Positions 35,183-44,729 of a stretch of 64,000 nt of DNA are shown in pieces. This DNA comes from an uncultured Agrobacterium sp. (GTDB lineage Bacteria > Pseudomonadota > Alphaproteobacteria > Rhizobiales > Rhizobiaceae). The notes beneath the pieces are model-generated. The model was not told where the DNA came from. It was given only the letters and a program-made list of their open reading frames with translations, and ran no database searches. Numbering within the stretch: the first letter of the stretch is position 1; the number at the start of each line of letters is the position of its first letter. Location of the stretch: the NCBI GenBank assembly GCA_913777615.1, contig CAJYTK010000022.1:310001-374000 (forward strand). The letters are read 5' to 3'. The position numbers and the translations under genes were made by a program.

Positions 35183-36679
35183 TCACTTCATCGTCGGCAT
35201 GACGAATTCAGCACCCGACTTGATGCCGGACGGCCAGCGGGCGGTGATCGTCTTGGTCTTGGTCCAGAACTTGATCGAGTCCGTGCCGTGCTGGTTGAGG
35301 TCGCCGAAGCTCGAGGCCTTCCAGCCGCCAAAGGAGTGATAGGCGAGCGGAACCGGGATTGGAACGTTGATGCCGATCATGCCGATATTGATACGCGAGG
35401 CGAAGTCGCGGGCGGCATCGCCGTCGCGGGTGAAGATGGCGACCCCGTTGCCATATTCATGCTTCATCGGCAGGTCGAGCGCTTCTTCGTAATTCTGGGC
35501 GCGGACGACGGAGAGAACCGGTCCGAAGATCTCCTGCTTGTAGATATCCATGTCAGGCGTGACGTGGTCGAACAGGCAGCCGCCGACGAAATAACCGTCC
35601 TCATAGCCCTGAAGCTTGAAATCGCGACCGTCGACCAGAAGCTTGGCGCCCTGCTCCACACCACTGTCGATCAGGCCCTTGACGCGCGTCTGCGCTTCCT
35701 TGGTGACGAGAGGACCCATGTCGGCCTTGTCATCGGTATAAGGGCCGATCTTCAATGCCTCGATCTGCGGGATCAACTTTTCAACCAGACGGTTGGCGGT
35801 CTCTTCACCCACCGGCACGGCAACAGAAACGGCCATGCAGCGTTCGCCAGCCGAACCGTAACCGGCACCCATCAGCGCGTTGACCGCCTGATCGAGATCG
35901 GCATCCGGCATGATGATCATGTGGTTCTTCGCGCCGCCGAAGCACTGGGCGCGCTTGCCGTTCATTGCGGCGGTACCATAAACGTAACGGGCAATCGGCG
36001 TGGAGCCGACAAAGGAGACCGCGCCGATATCCGGGTTGGTCAGAAGGCCGTCCACTGCGCTCTTGTCGCCATTGATCACGTTGAGGATACCGGCAGGCAG
36101 ACCCGCTTCGATCATCAGTTCGGCCAGACGGATCGGCAAGGATGGATCACGCTCGGATGGCTTGAGGATGAAGGCGTTGCCGCAGGCAATAGCGGGGGCA
36201 AACATCCACATGGGGATCATGGCCGGGAAGTTGAACGGCGTGATGCCAGCACCAATGCCGACGGGCTGGCGGATGGAGTACATGTCGATGGCCGGACCCG
36301 CACCCTCGGTGAACTCACCCTTGGCGAGATGGGGAATGCCGCAGACGAATTCGCAGACTTCCAGGCCGCGAATGATATCGCCCTTGGAATCTTCCACCGT
36401 CTTGCCGTGTTCGCTTGAGAGAAGCACCGCCAGCTCATCCATGTTCTTGTTGAGAAGTTCGACGAACTTGAAGAAGACGCGAGCGCGGCGCTGGGGGTTG
36501 GTCGCCGCCCATTTGGGCTGCGCGGCCTTGGCGCTCTGAACGGCTGCAAGGATTTCCGCGTCGCTTGCCAGCGCCACGGTCGCCTGCACTTCGCCAGTTG
36601 CCGGATTGAAGACATTCGACGTGCGGCCGCTTGTACCTGCTACACGCTTGCCGTCGATGAAATGGCCGATCTCGTTCAT
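35183..36679 (-). CDS. mmsA: CoA-acylating methylmalonate-semialdehyde dehydrogenase
   Basis: A 498-residue aldehyde dehydrogenase. PFNFPAMIPMWM, GSTPIARYVYG and the catalytic-cysteine motif GSAGERCMAVS are typical of MmsA. It oxidises methylmalonate (or malonate) semialdehyde to propionyl-CoA (acetyl-CoA) in valine and inositol catabolism. The ATG at 36679 has CTGGAGGAC upstream, giving MNEIGHFIDGK. It is divergent from a LysR gene that probably regulates it. Confidence 0.95.
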   Translation of the reverse strand: MNEIGHFIDGKRVAGTSGRTSNVFNPATGEVQATVALASDAEILAAVQSAKAAQPKWAATNPQRRARVFFKFVELLNKNMDELAVLLSSEHGKTVEDSKGDIIRGLEVCEFVCGIPHLAKGEFTEGAGPAIDMYSIRQPVGIGAGITPFNFPAMIPMWMFAPAIACGNAFILKPSERDPSLPIRLAELMIEAGLPAGILNVINGDKSAVDGLLTNPDIGAVSFVGSTPIARYVYGTAAMNGKRAQCFGGAKNHMIIMPDADLDQAVNALMGAGYGSAGERCMAVSVAVPVGEETANRLVEKLIPQIEALKIGPYTDDKADMGPLVTKEAQTRVKGLIDSGVEQGAKLLVDGRDFKLQGYEDGYFVGGCLFDHVTPDMDIYKQEIFGPVLSVVRAQNYEEALDLPMKHEYGNGVAIFTRDGDAARDFASRINIGMIGINVPIPVPLAYHSFGGWKASSFGDLNQHGTDSIKFWTKTKTITARWPSGIKSGAEFVMPTMK

Positions 36680-36786
36680 GATGTCCTCCAGGGATTCTTG
36701 ATGACCCACCATCCTGTTTTCAGTTGCACAAAGCAATGGTCAGGAATACGCATCCGTTGTGCATAAAACGAAATAAGGATGCAGCA

Positions 36787-37668
36787 ATGGACTGGGACGA
36801 TGTGCGAATTTTTCTCAGCGTAGCGCGCAGTGGTCAGTTTCTTGCAGCCGCCAAGATTCTGGGCGTCAATCACGCGACGCTCAGCCGTCGCATGACAGCA
36901 CTGGAAAAGGCGCTCAGTGCCCAGCTATTCATCCGAACAACGACCGGCTGCATTTTGACAGAGGACGGGAATCAGTTTCTGGTGGCGGCGGAGCGGATGG
37001 AAACCGAAATGCTCTCGGTGCAGGCAATGCTTGGCCAAGGTGTGGCGGGCATCAGCGGCACCGTGCGCATCGGCGCGCCGGACGGTTTTGGTGTTTCGTT
37101 TCTTGCGCCACGCCTGGGAGAGTTGACGGCGGCTCACCCGGAACTGAGAATCGAGCTCGTGCCGGTGCCGCGATCCTTTTCGCTTTCGCAACGCGAGGCG
37201 GATATTGCGATCACCATCGAGCGGCCCGAGCAGGGTCGGCTGATCTACTCGAAGCTGACGGATTACTCGCTCGGTCTCTACGCGTCGAAGAGCTACCTCG
37301 AGGGGAACCCGGCGCCTGAAAAGGTCGAAGATTTAAGGCAGCATCGGCGGATCGGTTATGTCGAGGATCTCATCTTTTCGCCGTCACTCAATTTTACCTC
37401 GGAGGTTCTCCGCGACTGGGATGCGACCTTCGCGATTTCCAGCGCCATAGGCCAGACCGAAGCAGTACGCTCCGGTGCCGGGATCTGCATCCTGCATGAT
37501 TACATTGCCCGCAGCGATCCAAGCCTTGTACGCCTACTTCCCGAGATATCGATTCGCCGATCCTACTGGACCGCCTATCACGAAAATGCCCGTCAGCTTG
37601 CGCGGGTAAGAACGGTCGTGCAGTTCCTGCAGGATATCGTCGCGAAGGAGCGTCGCAGCTTCTCGTGA
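36787..37668 (+). CDS. LysR-family transcriptional regulator
   Basis: A 293-residue LysR protein. The N-terminal helix-turn-helix is DWDDVRIFLSVARSGQF..AAKILGVNHATLSRRMTALEK, followed by the effector-binding domain (SGTVRIGAPDGFGVSFLAPRL, DIAITIERPEQGRL). The ATG at 36787 has AAGGA upstream. The 107-bp region shared with divergent mmsA should contain its operator. The ligand is not known; valine or inositol breakdown products are plausible. Confidence 0.92.
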   Translation: MDWDDVRIFLSVARSGQFLAAAKILGVNHATLSRRMTALEKALSAQLFIRTTTGCILTEDGNQFLVAAERMETEMLSVQAMLGQGVAGISGTVRIGAPDGFGVSFLAPRLGELTAAHPELRIELVPVPRSFSLSQREADIAITIERPEQGRLIYSKLTDYSLGLYASKSYLEGNPAPEKVEDLRQHRRIGYVEDLIFSPSLNFTSEVLRDWDATFAISSAIGQTEAVRSGAGICILHDYIARSDPSLVRLLPEISIRRSYWTAYHENARQLARVRTVVQFLQDIVAKERRSFS

Positions 37669-37677
37669 ACGAATAGC

Positions 37678-38277
37678 CTATCGGGTCGATATGCTGCTCT
37701 GCAGGAGAGCGAGCAGGACCGATCCCGCCTCCTCGATCTCGCCGCTATTGTCGATGGTCGTCACGTCGAAACTATCGCAGATTGCCTCCACCTTGCGGTC
37801 GAGCCGGCCCATGATTTCCGACATGCTCTCGCGGCCCCGGTTCGCCAGCCTGGCGGAGAGGATTTCCGGCCGTGCTGTGACCACCACCACTTTCAAGTTG
37901 GGGAAGGCTGCTCTGAAGTGGGGAAGTGCGGAGCGTGAGCCATTCGCCACCGCCACGCCGCCCTTCTTCAGATGCTGCTTGACCGAAGCGGGTATTCCAT
38001 AATGCAGACCGTGGGCACTCCAGGACACACAAAATTCGCCGGCTACCTTTTTTCGTTGGAAGGTCTCTTCGCTGCAACCCTCATGGTTCTCGCCACCCGC
38101 GTCACTGTCTCGGGTAATGATACGCCGGACGAAATGCACGTCACGATTATCTCGCAGGCGTTCTGCGGCATAATCGATCAGCGTGTCCTTGCCAGCGCCA
38201 CTCGGGCCGACGACGACGATCATCGTTCCGAGCAGGTTGGGGCCCGGTGACAGTGAGTCAGACGATGCGAGGCTCAT
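37678..38277 (-). CDS. phnN: PhnN, ribose 1,5-bisphosphate phosphokinase
   Basis: A 199-residue guanylate-kinase-like protein with P-loop GPSGAGKDT at 24-32 and the family region HFVRRIITRD. It phosphorylates ribose 1,5-bisphosphate to PRPP, returning the sugar from the C-P lyase pathway to metabolism. Its start overlaps the phnM stop by four bases; it is the last gene of the phn cluster. Confidence 0.93.
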   Translation of the reverse strand: MSLASSDSLSPGPNLLGTMIVVVGPSGAGKDTLIDYAAERLRDNRDVHFVRRIITRDSDAGGENHEGCSEETFQRKKVAGEFCVSWSAHGLHYGIPASVKQHLKKGGVAVANGSRSALPHFRAAFPNLKVVVVTARPEILSARLANRGRESMSEIMGRLDRKVEAICDSFDVTTIDNSGEIEEAGSVLLALLQSSISTR

Positions 38278-39419
38278 GCAACACGTTTTCCCTGTCGCCA
38301 GACGCTGCGCACCACGGGCACACCGCTTTCACGACGCACCCGTACGAGGTCGGCGCGCAGTCCTTCGGCAATAGAACCGCGATCTGTCAGACCAACCGTC
38401 TTTGCCGGTGTTGCGGTCACCATCGCAAGTGCCTTCGGAAGGCTGATGCCTTCCACCTGATCGGCCAGCAGGAAGGGGGCATAGAGCAGGCTGAACGGCA
38501 CATAGTCCGAAGACAGCACATCGAGGACGCCGAGTTCGGCGAGATCGCGGGCGGCGATGTTGCCGGAATGCGACTTGCCACGCACGATATTGGGCGCGCC
38601 CATCAGCACGCTCATGCCCGCCGTGTGCGATGCTTTGGCGGCTTCGACGCTCGTTGGAAATTCGGCAAGCCGCACACCATGACCGATCGCCTCCTCGACA
38701 TGGGCTTCAGTGGCGTCGTCATGGCTGGCAACGGTGATGCCGCGTTCGGCGCAGCGGGCGGAGAGATAGTCGCGGTGCTTGCCGGAGAATTTTTCCGAAG
38801 CAGAGACGCGTCGATCAACAAAAGCCTTGAAGGCTTCGTCACTCAGACCGCGCTTTTTCTGGTAGAACATGATGTACTGGTCCATCGTCTGAAACTGACG
38901 CTGGCCCGGGGAGTGATCCATCAGCGAAATCAGCCGCACATGCGGATCGTTTTCGAAATCCTCGAAATGCTCCAGCACGTCGGCGGAAGCAACCTCGCAG
39001 CGCAGATGCAGCAGGTGATCGGAGCGAAGGCGATCTTCACCCTTGGCCTTCTCGATGGCATCGGCCATGTCGCGCATCTCGCCGCGCTCGAAGCCGCCAT
39101 CCTCATCCGAGCCGAGACGCAGACAATCAAAGACGGTCGTGATGCCGGAGGACGCGACCTGCGCATCATGGGCCTGAATGGCGGCAATCTTGTCCCAGGT
39201 GACGCCCGGGCGCGGGGAATAATGCTGTTCAAGATGGTCGGTGTGAAGCTCGACGAGGCCTGGGATCAGATAGTCGCCTTCGAAGTCTTCGCCGGTTTTC
39301 GATGCGCCTTCGCTGATATCGGCAATCACGCCATCGCGGATCAGGACGGAGCCTTGGACGACATCGTCGGACAGCACGATGCGTGCATTGGATAGGACAT
39401 GTTCAGCCATTTCGGACAT
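38274..39419 (-). CDS. phnM: PhnM, ribose-methylphosphonate triphosphate diphosphatase
   Basis: About 381 residues of the amidohydrolase superfamily (LIPGLVELHTDHLEQHYSPRPG, with metal-binding HTDH). It removes pyrophosphate from alpha-D-ribose 1-methylphosphonate 5-triphosphate before PhnJ acts. The start is MSEMAEHV at 39419 (or ATG at 39410); both lie inside the end of the DUF1045 gene, so the genes are coupled. Confidence 0.93.
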   Translation of the reverse strand: MSEMAEHVLSNARIVLSDDVVQGSVLIRDGVIADISEGASKTGEDFEGDYLIPGLVELHTDHLEQHYSPRPGVTWDKIAAIQAHDAQVASSGITTVFDCLRLGSDEDGGFERGEMRDMADAIEKAKGEDRLRSDHLLHLRCEVASADVLEHFEDFENDPHVRLISLMDHSPGQRQFQTMDQYIMFYQKKRGLSDEAFKAFVDRRVSASEKFSGKHRDYLSARCAERGITVASHDDATEAHVEEAIGHGVRLAEFPTSVEAAKASHTAGMSVLMGAPNIVRGKSHSGNIAARDLAELGVLDVLSSDYVPFSLLYAPFLLADQVEGISLPKALAMVTATPAKTVGLTDRGSIAEGLRADLVRVRRESGVPVVRSVWRQGKRVA

Positions 39420-40095
39420 CTTTCGTATTGGGAGCAGCCAGTGGCTGCCAGCTATGAACGGTAAAGGCTTCGCCCCGCTCCTTTTCGACGAAAAGGCCAA
39501 GGCCGGAGATCGTCAGCGGGCGATGGATGAAGCCGGCAAATGTCTTGGCCAGGATGTCGGCCATCTCTTGCCTGCGCCCCTCACTCACCGGCCCTGTCAG
39601 GGTCATGTGAAAGCGGAAATCATCCATCACATAAGGGTAACCCCAGCGATGGAGATTGGCGCGCTGGCTTTCGCTCAGCGCTTCCGGCTTACGGCGGGCA
39701 ATATCGCGCTCCGACAAGGGCGCGCGGAAGGGCTCGAAATGTCTCACCACATCGGCGGTGAAATCCTGGAGCGGCTGATGGAGCGTGGCCGGAACCAGTG
39801 CGAAGAAAGGCCCGAGTGAGCCGATGACGATTTCGGGAATATCGAAGGCGGCGTGTGAGGCTGCAAAGGCGGAGAATGCCTCCACCAATTCGCTCTCATG
39901 TATGCCTTCGGCAAGCTCGAAGGGCGCTTTCAGCGTGGCGTGGAAACCGTAGCGCCTTGGCTCTTCGGTAACGTCCGCAAACCTGGCATAGTCGTCAAAG
40001 CCCTCACCGGAAAAGGCGTTGCGTCCCAGCCACCGTGACGCTGTCTCAGTCAGCGGATCGGTGGCGGAGGGCGAAAAATAGATTGCGTAGCGCAC
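39403..40095 (-). CDS. DUF1045 protein, phosphonate-associated phosphoesterase-like
   Basis: A 230-residue protein of the 2H-phosphoesterase-like DUF1045 group. The two HxT motifs are present: RRYGFHATLKAPF and DFRFHMTLTGP. These proteins are often annotated as putative phosphonate metabolism proteins; by analogy with PhnP-type cyclic phosphodiesterase it may open the cyclic ribose phosphate produced by PhnJ, since no phnP is seen here. It overlaps phnM. Confidence 0.85.
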   Translation of the reverse strand: MRYAIYFSPSATDPLTETASRWLGRNAFSGEGFDDYARFADVTEEPRRYGFHATLKAPFELAEGIHESELVEAFSAFAASHAAFDIPEIVIGSLGPFFALVPATLHQPLQDFTADVVRHFEPFRAPLSERDIARRKPEALSESQRANLHRWGYPYVMDDFRFHMTLTGPVSEGRRQEMADILAKTFAGFIHRPLTISGLGLFVEKERGEAFTVHSWQPLAAPNTKDVRNG

Positions 40096-40245
40096 AGGGT
40101 CGCACTTTCAAACGTCATGAAAACAGCGGAAGCGTCATTTGAGACGACTTGTCTCGGCCCCGCAAGGTCAGAAGTGCGGGGTAGACCTTTTCCATGACAG
40201 AATGATGATATCGGGCAGGAAATTTGCCGGATATCAGTGGCATGT

Positions 40246-41595
40246 TTAGTGATGCGTTTTGCCAATGAGGCGCGAGCGGATCGCGTTCGACATATTGTCG
40301 AACAGGAAGACGACGATAAGGATCAACAGCACCATATAGGCGACCTTGTCCCAATCCTGATTGGTACGCATGGCTTCCAGCAGTTTGAGGCCGATGCCGC
40401 CTGCGCCCACCGCACCGATAACCGTGGCGGAGCGGGTGTTGCTTTCCCAGAAATAGAGCGACTGTGAAATGAAGACCGGCAGCACCTGCGGAATGACGCC
40501 GAAGCGGTTGACGATGACCGGCGAGGCGCCGACCGATTTCACGCCTTCGCGCTGCTTGTCATCGACATTTTCCAGAGCCTCGGCATAGACCTTTCCGAGC
40601 GCACCCGTGTCGGTGAAGAAGATCGCGGCAATCCCGGGGATCGGTCCGGGGCCGAAGCTTCTGGTGAAGAACAGCGCCCAAATCAGCATGTCGATCGAGC
40701 GGAGGAAGTCGAAGAGCCGCTTCATGCCCCAATTGGCCGCCTTGTTGGCAGTGATGTTGCGGGCGGCGATGAAGGCCAGAGGAAAGGCAAAGAGCGTACC
40801 GAGAAGCGTACCGAGGAAGGCCATGACCAGCGTCTGCAACAGCTTGGACAAGATATCCTCATGTTGCCAGGCATCGTTGCCGAGGAAATCATCGGCCATC
40901 TTTGAAATATTGGACTGGGCCGGATCGACGCGATCTTGCCATAGCGCCAGCGCTGCCAAGTCGCCCCAGCTCTTGCCCCAGAACTGCGAACGGGTGTCGA
41001 AGAAGAAATTGGCCCAACCAAGGAAGCGGCGCTGGACATAGAGCTGCGAGGTCCGAATTTCCGCCTGACCGGCAAAGCCGTACTCGACGACGACCTTGTT
41101 CTCGTCCTGGCGGATTTGAACAGGCGCGCCGGCCGGGGCTGTGACGCGGTCAGCGCCGATGGTCACGGGATAGAGCGTGCCGTCGACGTAGACATTGGCC
41201 TGCGTCGGGGTGATGTCGATGCGGTTCTGCTGATCGCCATAGGTCACGCTATAGCCGCCATCCGGCAGCGGCTGGAGCCAGCTGATATTGGCATTGGCTG
41301 GATACTGCCCGCGGCTCGTCCATTGCGGCACGACCTTGCCATCATCGAAGCGAAGCCGTGGCTGGGCGCGCCAGGAATACCAGTCCTGAATATAGCTGGA
41401 AGCGCGGTCCCAGCGGCCGTTGGTCAAGGCCGGGCCGACATTGAAGGCGAAGAAGCAGATGACGAGATAGGCGATGGCTGCAACCAGACCGACGAACAGT
41501 CCGTATCGGCGCATGAAGCCCTGCTGAAAGACCTGCGGATATTGGGACAGAAGACGTTCGCGGTCCGCACCATTGATGACAAAGCTTGTGGACAT
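40246..41595 (-). CDS. phnE: PhnE2, phosphonate ABC transporter permease (long form)
   Basis: A 449-residue permease. Span 1 (LFVGLVAAIAYLVICFFAF, ~33-52) is followed by a ~200-residue insertion, probably periplasmic and rich in Gln/Tyr/Asp, before the usual binding-protein-dependent permease domain (~255-440) with GAVGAGGIGLKLLEAM, the site that contacts the ATPase. It starts one base inside the phnE1 stop, so the two permeases are translated together and probably form a heterodimer. Confidence 0.92.
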   Translation of the reverse strand: MSTSFVINGADRERLLSQYPQVFQQGFMRRYGLFVGLVAAIAYLVICFFAFNVGPALTNGRWDRASSYIQDWYSWRAQPRLRFDDGKVVPQWTSRGQYPANANISWLQPLPDGGYSVTYGDQQNRIDITPTQANVYVDGTLYPVTIGADRVTAPAGAPVQIRQDENKVVVEYGFAGQAEIRTSQLYVQRRFLGWANFFFDTRSQFWGKSWGDLAALALWQDRVDPAQSNISKMADDFLGNDAWQHEDILSKLLQTLVMAFLGTLLGTLFAFPLAFIAARNITANKAANWGMKRLFDFLRSIDMLIWALFFTRSFGPGPIPGIAAIFFTDTGALGKVYAEALENVDDKQREGVKSVGASPVIVNRFGVIPQVLPVFISQSLYFWESNTRSATVIGAVGAGGIGLKLLEAMRTNQDWDKVAYMVLLILIVVFLFDNMSNAIRSRLIGKTHH

Positions 41596-42569
41596 CAGGC
41601 CGCTCCCCGTCCGAATTCAAAGGATTGCTGGCCGATTAGCCGACGGCGCAGCCAGCCGGAGAACTGGTCAACAGCAATGATGGTGATCAGCAGCATGATG
41701 ATGATGGCGTAGGTCTTGGCGGCATGATCGTTACCGATCGCCAGGCGGAAGACCTCGCCGATACCACCGCCGCCAACAGCACCGATGATGGTGGAGGCGC
41801 GCACATTGATTTCGGCGCGCAGCAGCGCATAGGAAACGAAATTCGGCAAAACCTGCGGTACGATGGCAAAGCGCACACGCTCCAGCCAATTGGCACCCGA
41901 TGCCCGCAAGCCTTCATCCGGCTTCATATCGGCATTTTCAACCACTTCGAAGAACAGCTTTCCGAGCGCGCCGACGGTGTGGATGGTGATGGCGACGATG
42001 GCGGCAATGGGACCGAGCGAAAGGATGGCGGTGAGCAATCCGGCAATGACGATTTCCGGAAAGGCGCGCATCACTTCCAGCATGCGTCTGACGGCAAAAC
42101 GCACCGCGCCGGCACCCACCAGATTGGTAGAGGCAAAGAAGCACAGCGCGAAAGCGAAGGCCGTGCCGATCAGCGTCGAGACCAGCGCAATGTTCAGCGT
42201 GATGATCAGCTGATAGAAGAAATGCGGAATATAAAAGCCGTCGCCGATATAGACGCGCTCCGAAACATAGTCGTATTTCAGCGAGCCGTCGGCATAGGGT
42301 GACGGCAGATCGAACATGGCGCGAACGACTTCCATCGGGCTGTTCGGCAGGAAGGTCTTCATAAAATCGAAGAAATAGGGCAGCCGCTCGAAGAACTTGC
42401 CGGAATTGGCGCTATTGGCGAAATCGAGCGAGGCAAAGAGCAGCGCAAGAAAGACGACGATGGCGATGCCGGTGTAGATACGTCGCGTGACCAGCTGCTG
42501 CTGGTAGTGCTGCATGACCTTTTTCGAGGCCTCGCCCAACGCATCTGGGGTGATTGGCGTGCTGGCCAT
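41595..42569 (-). CDS. phnE: PhnE1, phosphonate ABC transporter permease
   Basis: A 324-residue inner-membrane permease of the PhnE family, with spans from ~30 and the ATPase-contact loop GAVGGGGIGEVFRLAI. It imports phosphonates or phosphite with PhnC and PhnD. It lies behind an intrinsic hairpin that separates it from phnD, and couples to phnE2. Confidence 0.93.
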   Translation of the reverse strand: MASTPITPDALGEASKKVMQHYQQQLVTRRIYTGIAIVVFLALLFASLDFANSANSGKFFERLPYFFDFMKTFLPNSPMEVVRAMFDLPSPYADGSLKYDYVSERVYIGDGFYIPHFFYQLIITLNIALVSTLIGTAFAFALCFFASTNLVGAGAVRFAVRRMLEVMRAFPEIVIAGLLTAILSLGPIAAIVAITIHTVGALGKLFFEVVENADMKPDEGLRASGANWLERVRFAIVPQVLPNFVSYALLRAEINVRASTIIGAVGGGGIGEVFRLAIGNDHAAKTYAIIIMLLITIIAVDQFSGWLRRRLIGQQSFEFGRGAA

Positions 42570-42683
42570 GTCTTTTGCGTCCTTACCGGAGCCATGCGGG
42601 TGACGATGGATTCACCAAGGCTCTCATTCACCGTTTCAGCGGCATCCCTCAAGAAGCGTGACAGCTTTCCCGGGCTGCGCTTT

Positions 42684-42716
42684 AAAAAAACGGCGGCGCC
42701 TTTCTGACGCCGCCGT
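42684..42716 (-). terminator. Terminator/attenuator between phnD and phnE1
   Basis: On the minus strand ACGGCGGCG pairs with CGCCGCCGT around a 9-base loop and is followed by TTTTTTT. Partial termination here would give more binding protein than permease, a common arrangement. Confidence 0.8.
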
Positions 42717-42735
42717 CTCATGCAGTTGCTGGCAA

Positions 42736-43641
42736 TCAGCCGCCGATAACGGCCTTACGGGCATCAACGATCGTCTGGTAGAAGGACGGATCGACCTTGA
42801 TGTATTCCTTGTTCTTGCCCTGGGTGAAGCCCTGGAAGCAAGCGAGGTCCTTCTTCGGCAGGTCGAGGAAGAAAGCTTCGATCTTTTCCTTCATCGGCTC
42901 GCCGACCTTGTTGGCAACCATCAGCGGGCCGTTCGGGATCAGCGGCGACTTCCAGACTTCGACGAGATCGTCCATATCGAGGTTGCCCTTGGCAACCATC
43001 TGGTGGAGGTTGCCGGAGCTGTAGCCTTCTTCCCACTTGCCAACGCCGGAGCCGAAGGTGGTGCCGACATCGAACTTCTTGTCGAGAACGGCGAGAACGA
43101 GGTTCTCATGGCCGCCACCGAAACCCGTTTCGGAGAAGTATTCCTTGACCGGCTTGCCGGTTTCCTTCGGCAGCGCGACGTTCGGGATCAGGTAGCCTGA
43201 GGTAGAGTCAGGATCGGCAAAACCGAGCTTCTTGCCCTTCGCGTCTGCCAGCGACTTGATGCCGGAATCCTTGCGGGCAACCATGATGGTGTAATAACCG
43301 CTGGAGCCGTCAGCGCCAGTGTAGGTCAGGATCGGATCGACAGCCTTCGGGTCCTGAATGGCGATCTTGGCGTAGGAGGATGCGCCCATGGAAGCAATGT
43401 CGATGGTGCCGCCCAGCAGACCCTGGATAACGCCGTTATAGTCCGGCGACGGGAAGAGCTGAACCTGCTCGACACCGGTTGCAGCCTTCAGACCATCGGC
43501 AATGCACTGGGCGTTGCGAAGTTGGTCGTTGGAGTTTTCGCCGCCATCGAGACCGATACGCAAAACTTTGACGTCCTGGGCAAGAGCCGAACCGGCCAGA
43601 AGGCCAAGCGCGACCGCAGAAAGAAGAGCTTTCTTCAACAT
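42736..43641 (-). CDS. phnD: PhnD, phosphonate-binding periplasmic protein
   Basis: A 301-residue solute-binding protein with signal peptide KKALLSAVALGLLAGSALAQ and the PhnD fold (LRIGLDGGENSNDQLRN, GTIDIASMGASSYAKIA, LGFADPDSTSGYLIP). It delivers phosphonates to PhnE1E2/PhnC. It lies 97 bp behind phnC. Confidence 0.93.
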   Translation of the reverse strand: MLKKALLSAVALGLLAGSALAQDVKVLRIGLDGGENSNDQLRNAQCIADGLKAATGVEQVQLFPSPDYNGVIQGLLGGTIDIASMGASSYAKIAIQDPKAVDPILTYTGADGSSGYYTIMVARKDSGIKSLADAKGKKLGFADPDSTSGYLIPNVALPKETGKPVKEYFSETGFGGGHENLVLAVLDKKFDVGTTFGSGVGKWEEGYSSGNLHQMVAKGNLDMDDLVEVWKSPLIPNGPLMVANKVGEPMKEKIEAFFLDLPKKDLACFQGFTQGKNKEYIKVDPSFYQTIVDARKAVIGG

Positions 43642-43738
43642 GGATGTATCTCCTGTTTTTCCGGCAAGCCGGAGTTTTGCATGATGTGGGCTTTGATATG
43701 GGCGCCCCTGACGCGGGCGGATCGATGCTGTGCAGTCC

Positions 43739-44614
43739 TTACATTCCAGCCATGGAAAGGGGCTTCAGAGCGGTAGCTTCAGGACCGGCAGATGGGTTTT
43801 GGACGCGGGCGCTGAGCTCTGCGCCTTCAATGGTGATGCTGGTCGATGTCATGGTTTCGTCGATACCGGCACCGTGCGAATCCGTGCCGTAGATGTCCTT
43901 GACCGCGCGCGCATCAAGCTCGGCCGGCGTGCCGTCGAAGACCACGCGACCGCCTGCCATGCCGATGATGCGTTCACAATAATTGCGCGCCGTATCGAGC
44001 GTATGCAGGTTGGTGATGACGGTGATGCCTTCGCGCTCATTGATATCGCGCAACGCATCCATGACGATCTTGGCGTTCAGCGGGTCGAGCGACGCAATCG
44101 GCTCGTCGGCAAGGAGCATGCGCGGCGACTGCATCAGCGCGCGCGCAATGGCAACACGCTGCTGCTGGCCACCAGAGAGCGTTCCCGCAGGCTGCATTGC
44201 CACATGCTCGATGCCGAGGCGCTCCAGTGCGGCGATCGCCATCAGACGCTCTTCGGTAGTGAAGATGCTGAGCAGGCTCAAGACCGTGGAGCGGTGATTG
44301 AGGCGACCAAGCATGACATTGGTCAGAACGTCCAGACGCGGTACGAGATTGAACTGCTGAAAGATCATGGCGCAATCGCGCTGCCAGTGGCGCAGGGCAG
44401 CCCCGCGCAGTGACGAAACCTCAAGATCACCGAAATGGATGGAGCCGGATGTCGGATCGACCAGACGGTTGATCATACGCAGCAGGGTGGATTTGCCCGC
44501 ACCCGAACGTCCGATGACGCCGACCATCTGACCCTGGGGAATATCGAGCGTCACGCTGTCGACGGCGGTCGATTTGCCGAAGCGGCGCGTAACCTGCTTG
44601 AGGTGAAAAGTCAT
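43739..44614 (-). CDS. phnC: PhnC, phosphonate ABC transporter ATPase
   Basis: A 291-residue ABC ATPase: Walker [15 protein letters not shown]-loop in [12 protein letters not shown], signature [15 protein letters not shown] and Walker [14 protein letters not shown]. It energises phosphonate import. It is the first gene of phnCDE1E2 and has a candidate Pho box 45-75 bp upstream. Confidence 0.94.
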   Translation of the reverse strand: MTFHLKQVTRRFGKSTAVDSVTLDIPQGQMVGVIGRSGAGKSTLLRMINRLVDPTSGSIHFGDLEVSSLRGAALRHWQRDCAMIFQQFNLVPRLDVLTNVMLGRLNHRSTVLSLLSIFTTEERLMAIAALERLGIEHVAMQPAGTLSGGQQQRVAIARALMQSPRMLLADEPIASLDPLNAKIVMDALRDINEREGITVITNLHTLDTARNYCERIIGMAGGRVVFDGTPAELDARAVKDIYGTDSHGAGIDETMTSTSITIEGAELSARVQNPSAGPEATALKPLSMAGM

Positions 44615-44660
44615 AGGCCAAATCCAGTCTCGTTATTTCGGATTCGGCCTATCAGGGGTG

Positions 44661-44689
44661 CGTGAAGCGTGAATGTCAGTTTGATGAAG
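44661..44689 (-). promoter_or_regulatory. Candidate Pho box upstream of phnC
   Basis: Read on the minus strand, CTTCATCAAAC, TGACATTCACG and CTTCACG form direct repeats with 11-bp period, as PhoB sites do; CTGACAT matches the CTGTCAT heptamer with the allowed A/T change. It lies 47-75 bp before the phnC start. Confidence 0.45.
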
Positions 44690-44729
44690 AAATTATTACA
44701 AGGCTGACGTTACGGGAGATGCGCTTCGC

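Noticed and set aside
35288-36418. 376-codon plus-strand frame opposite mmsA
   Set aside because: Shadow of a strongly conserved dehydrogenase; composition rich in His/Asp/Arg.
38247-39395. 382-codon plus-strand frame opposite phnM
   Set aside because: Shadow of phnM; no family resemblance.
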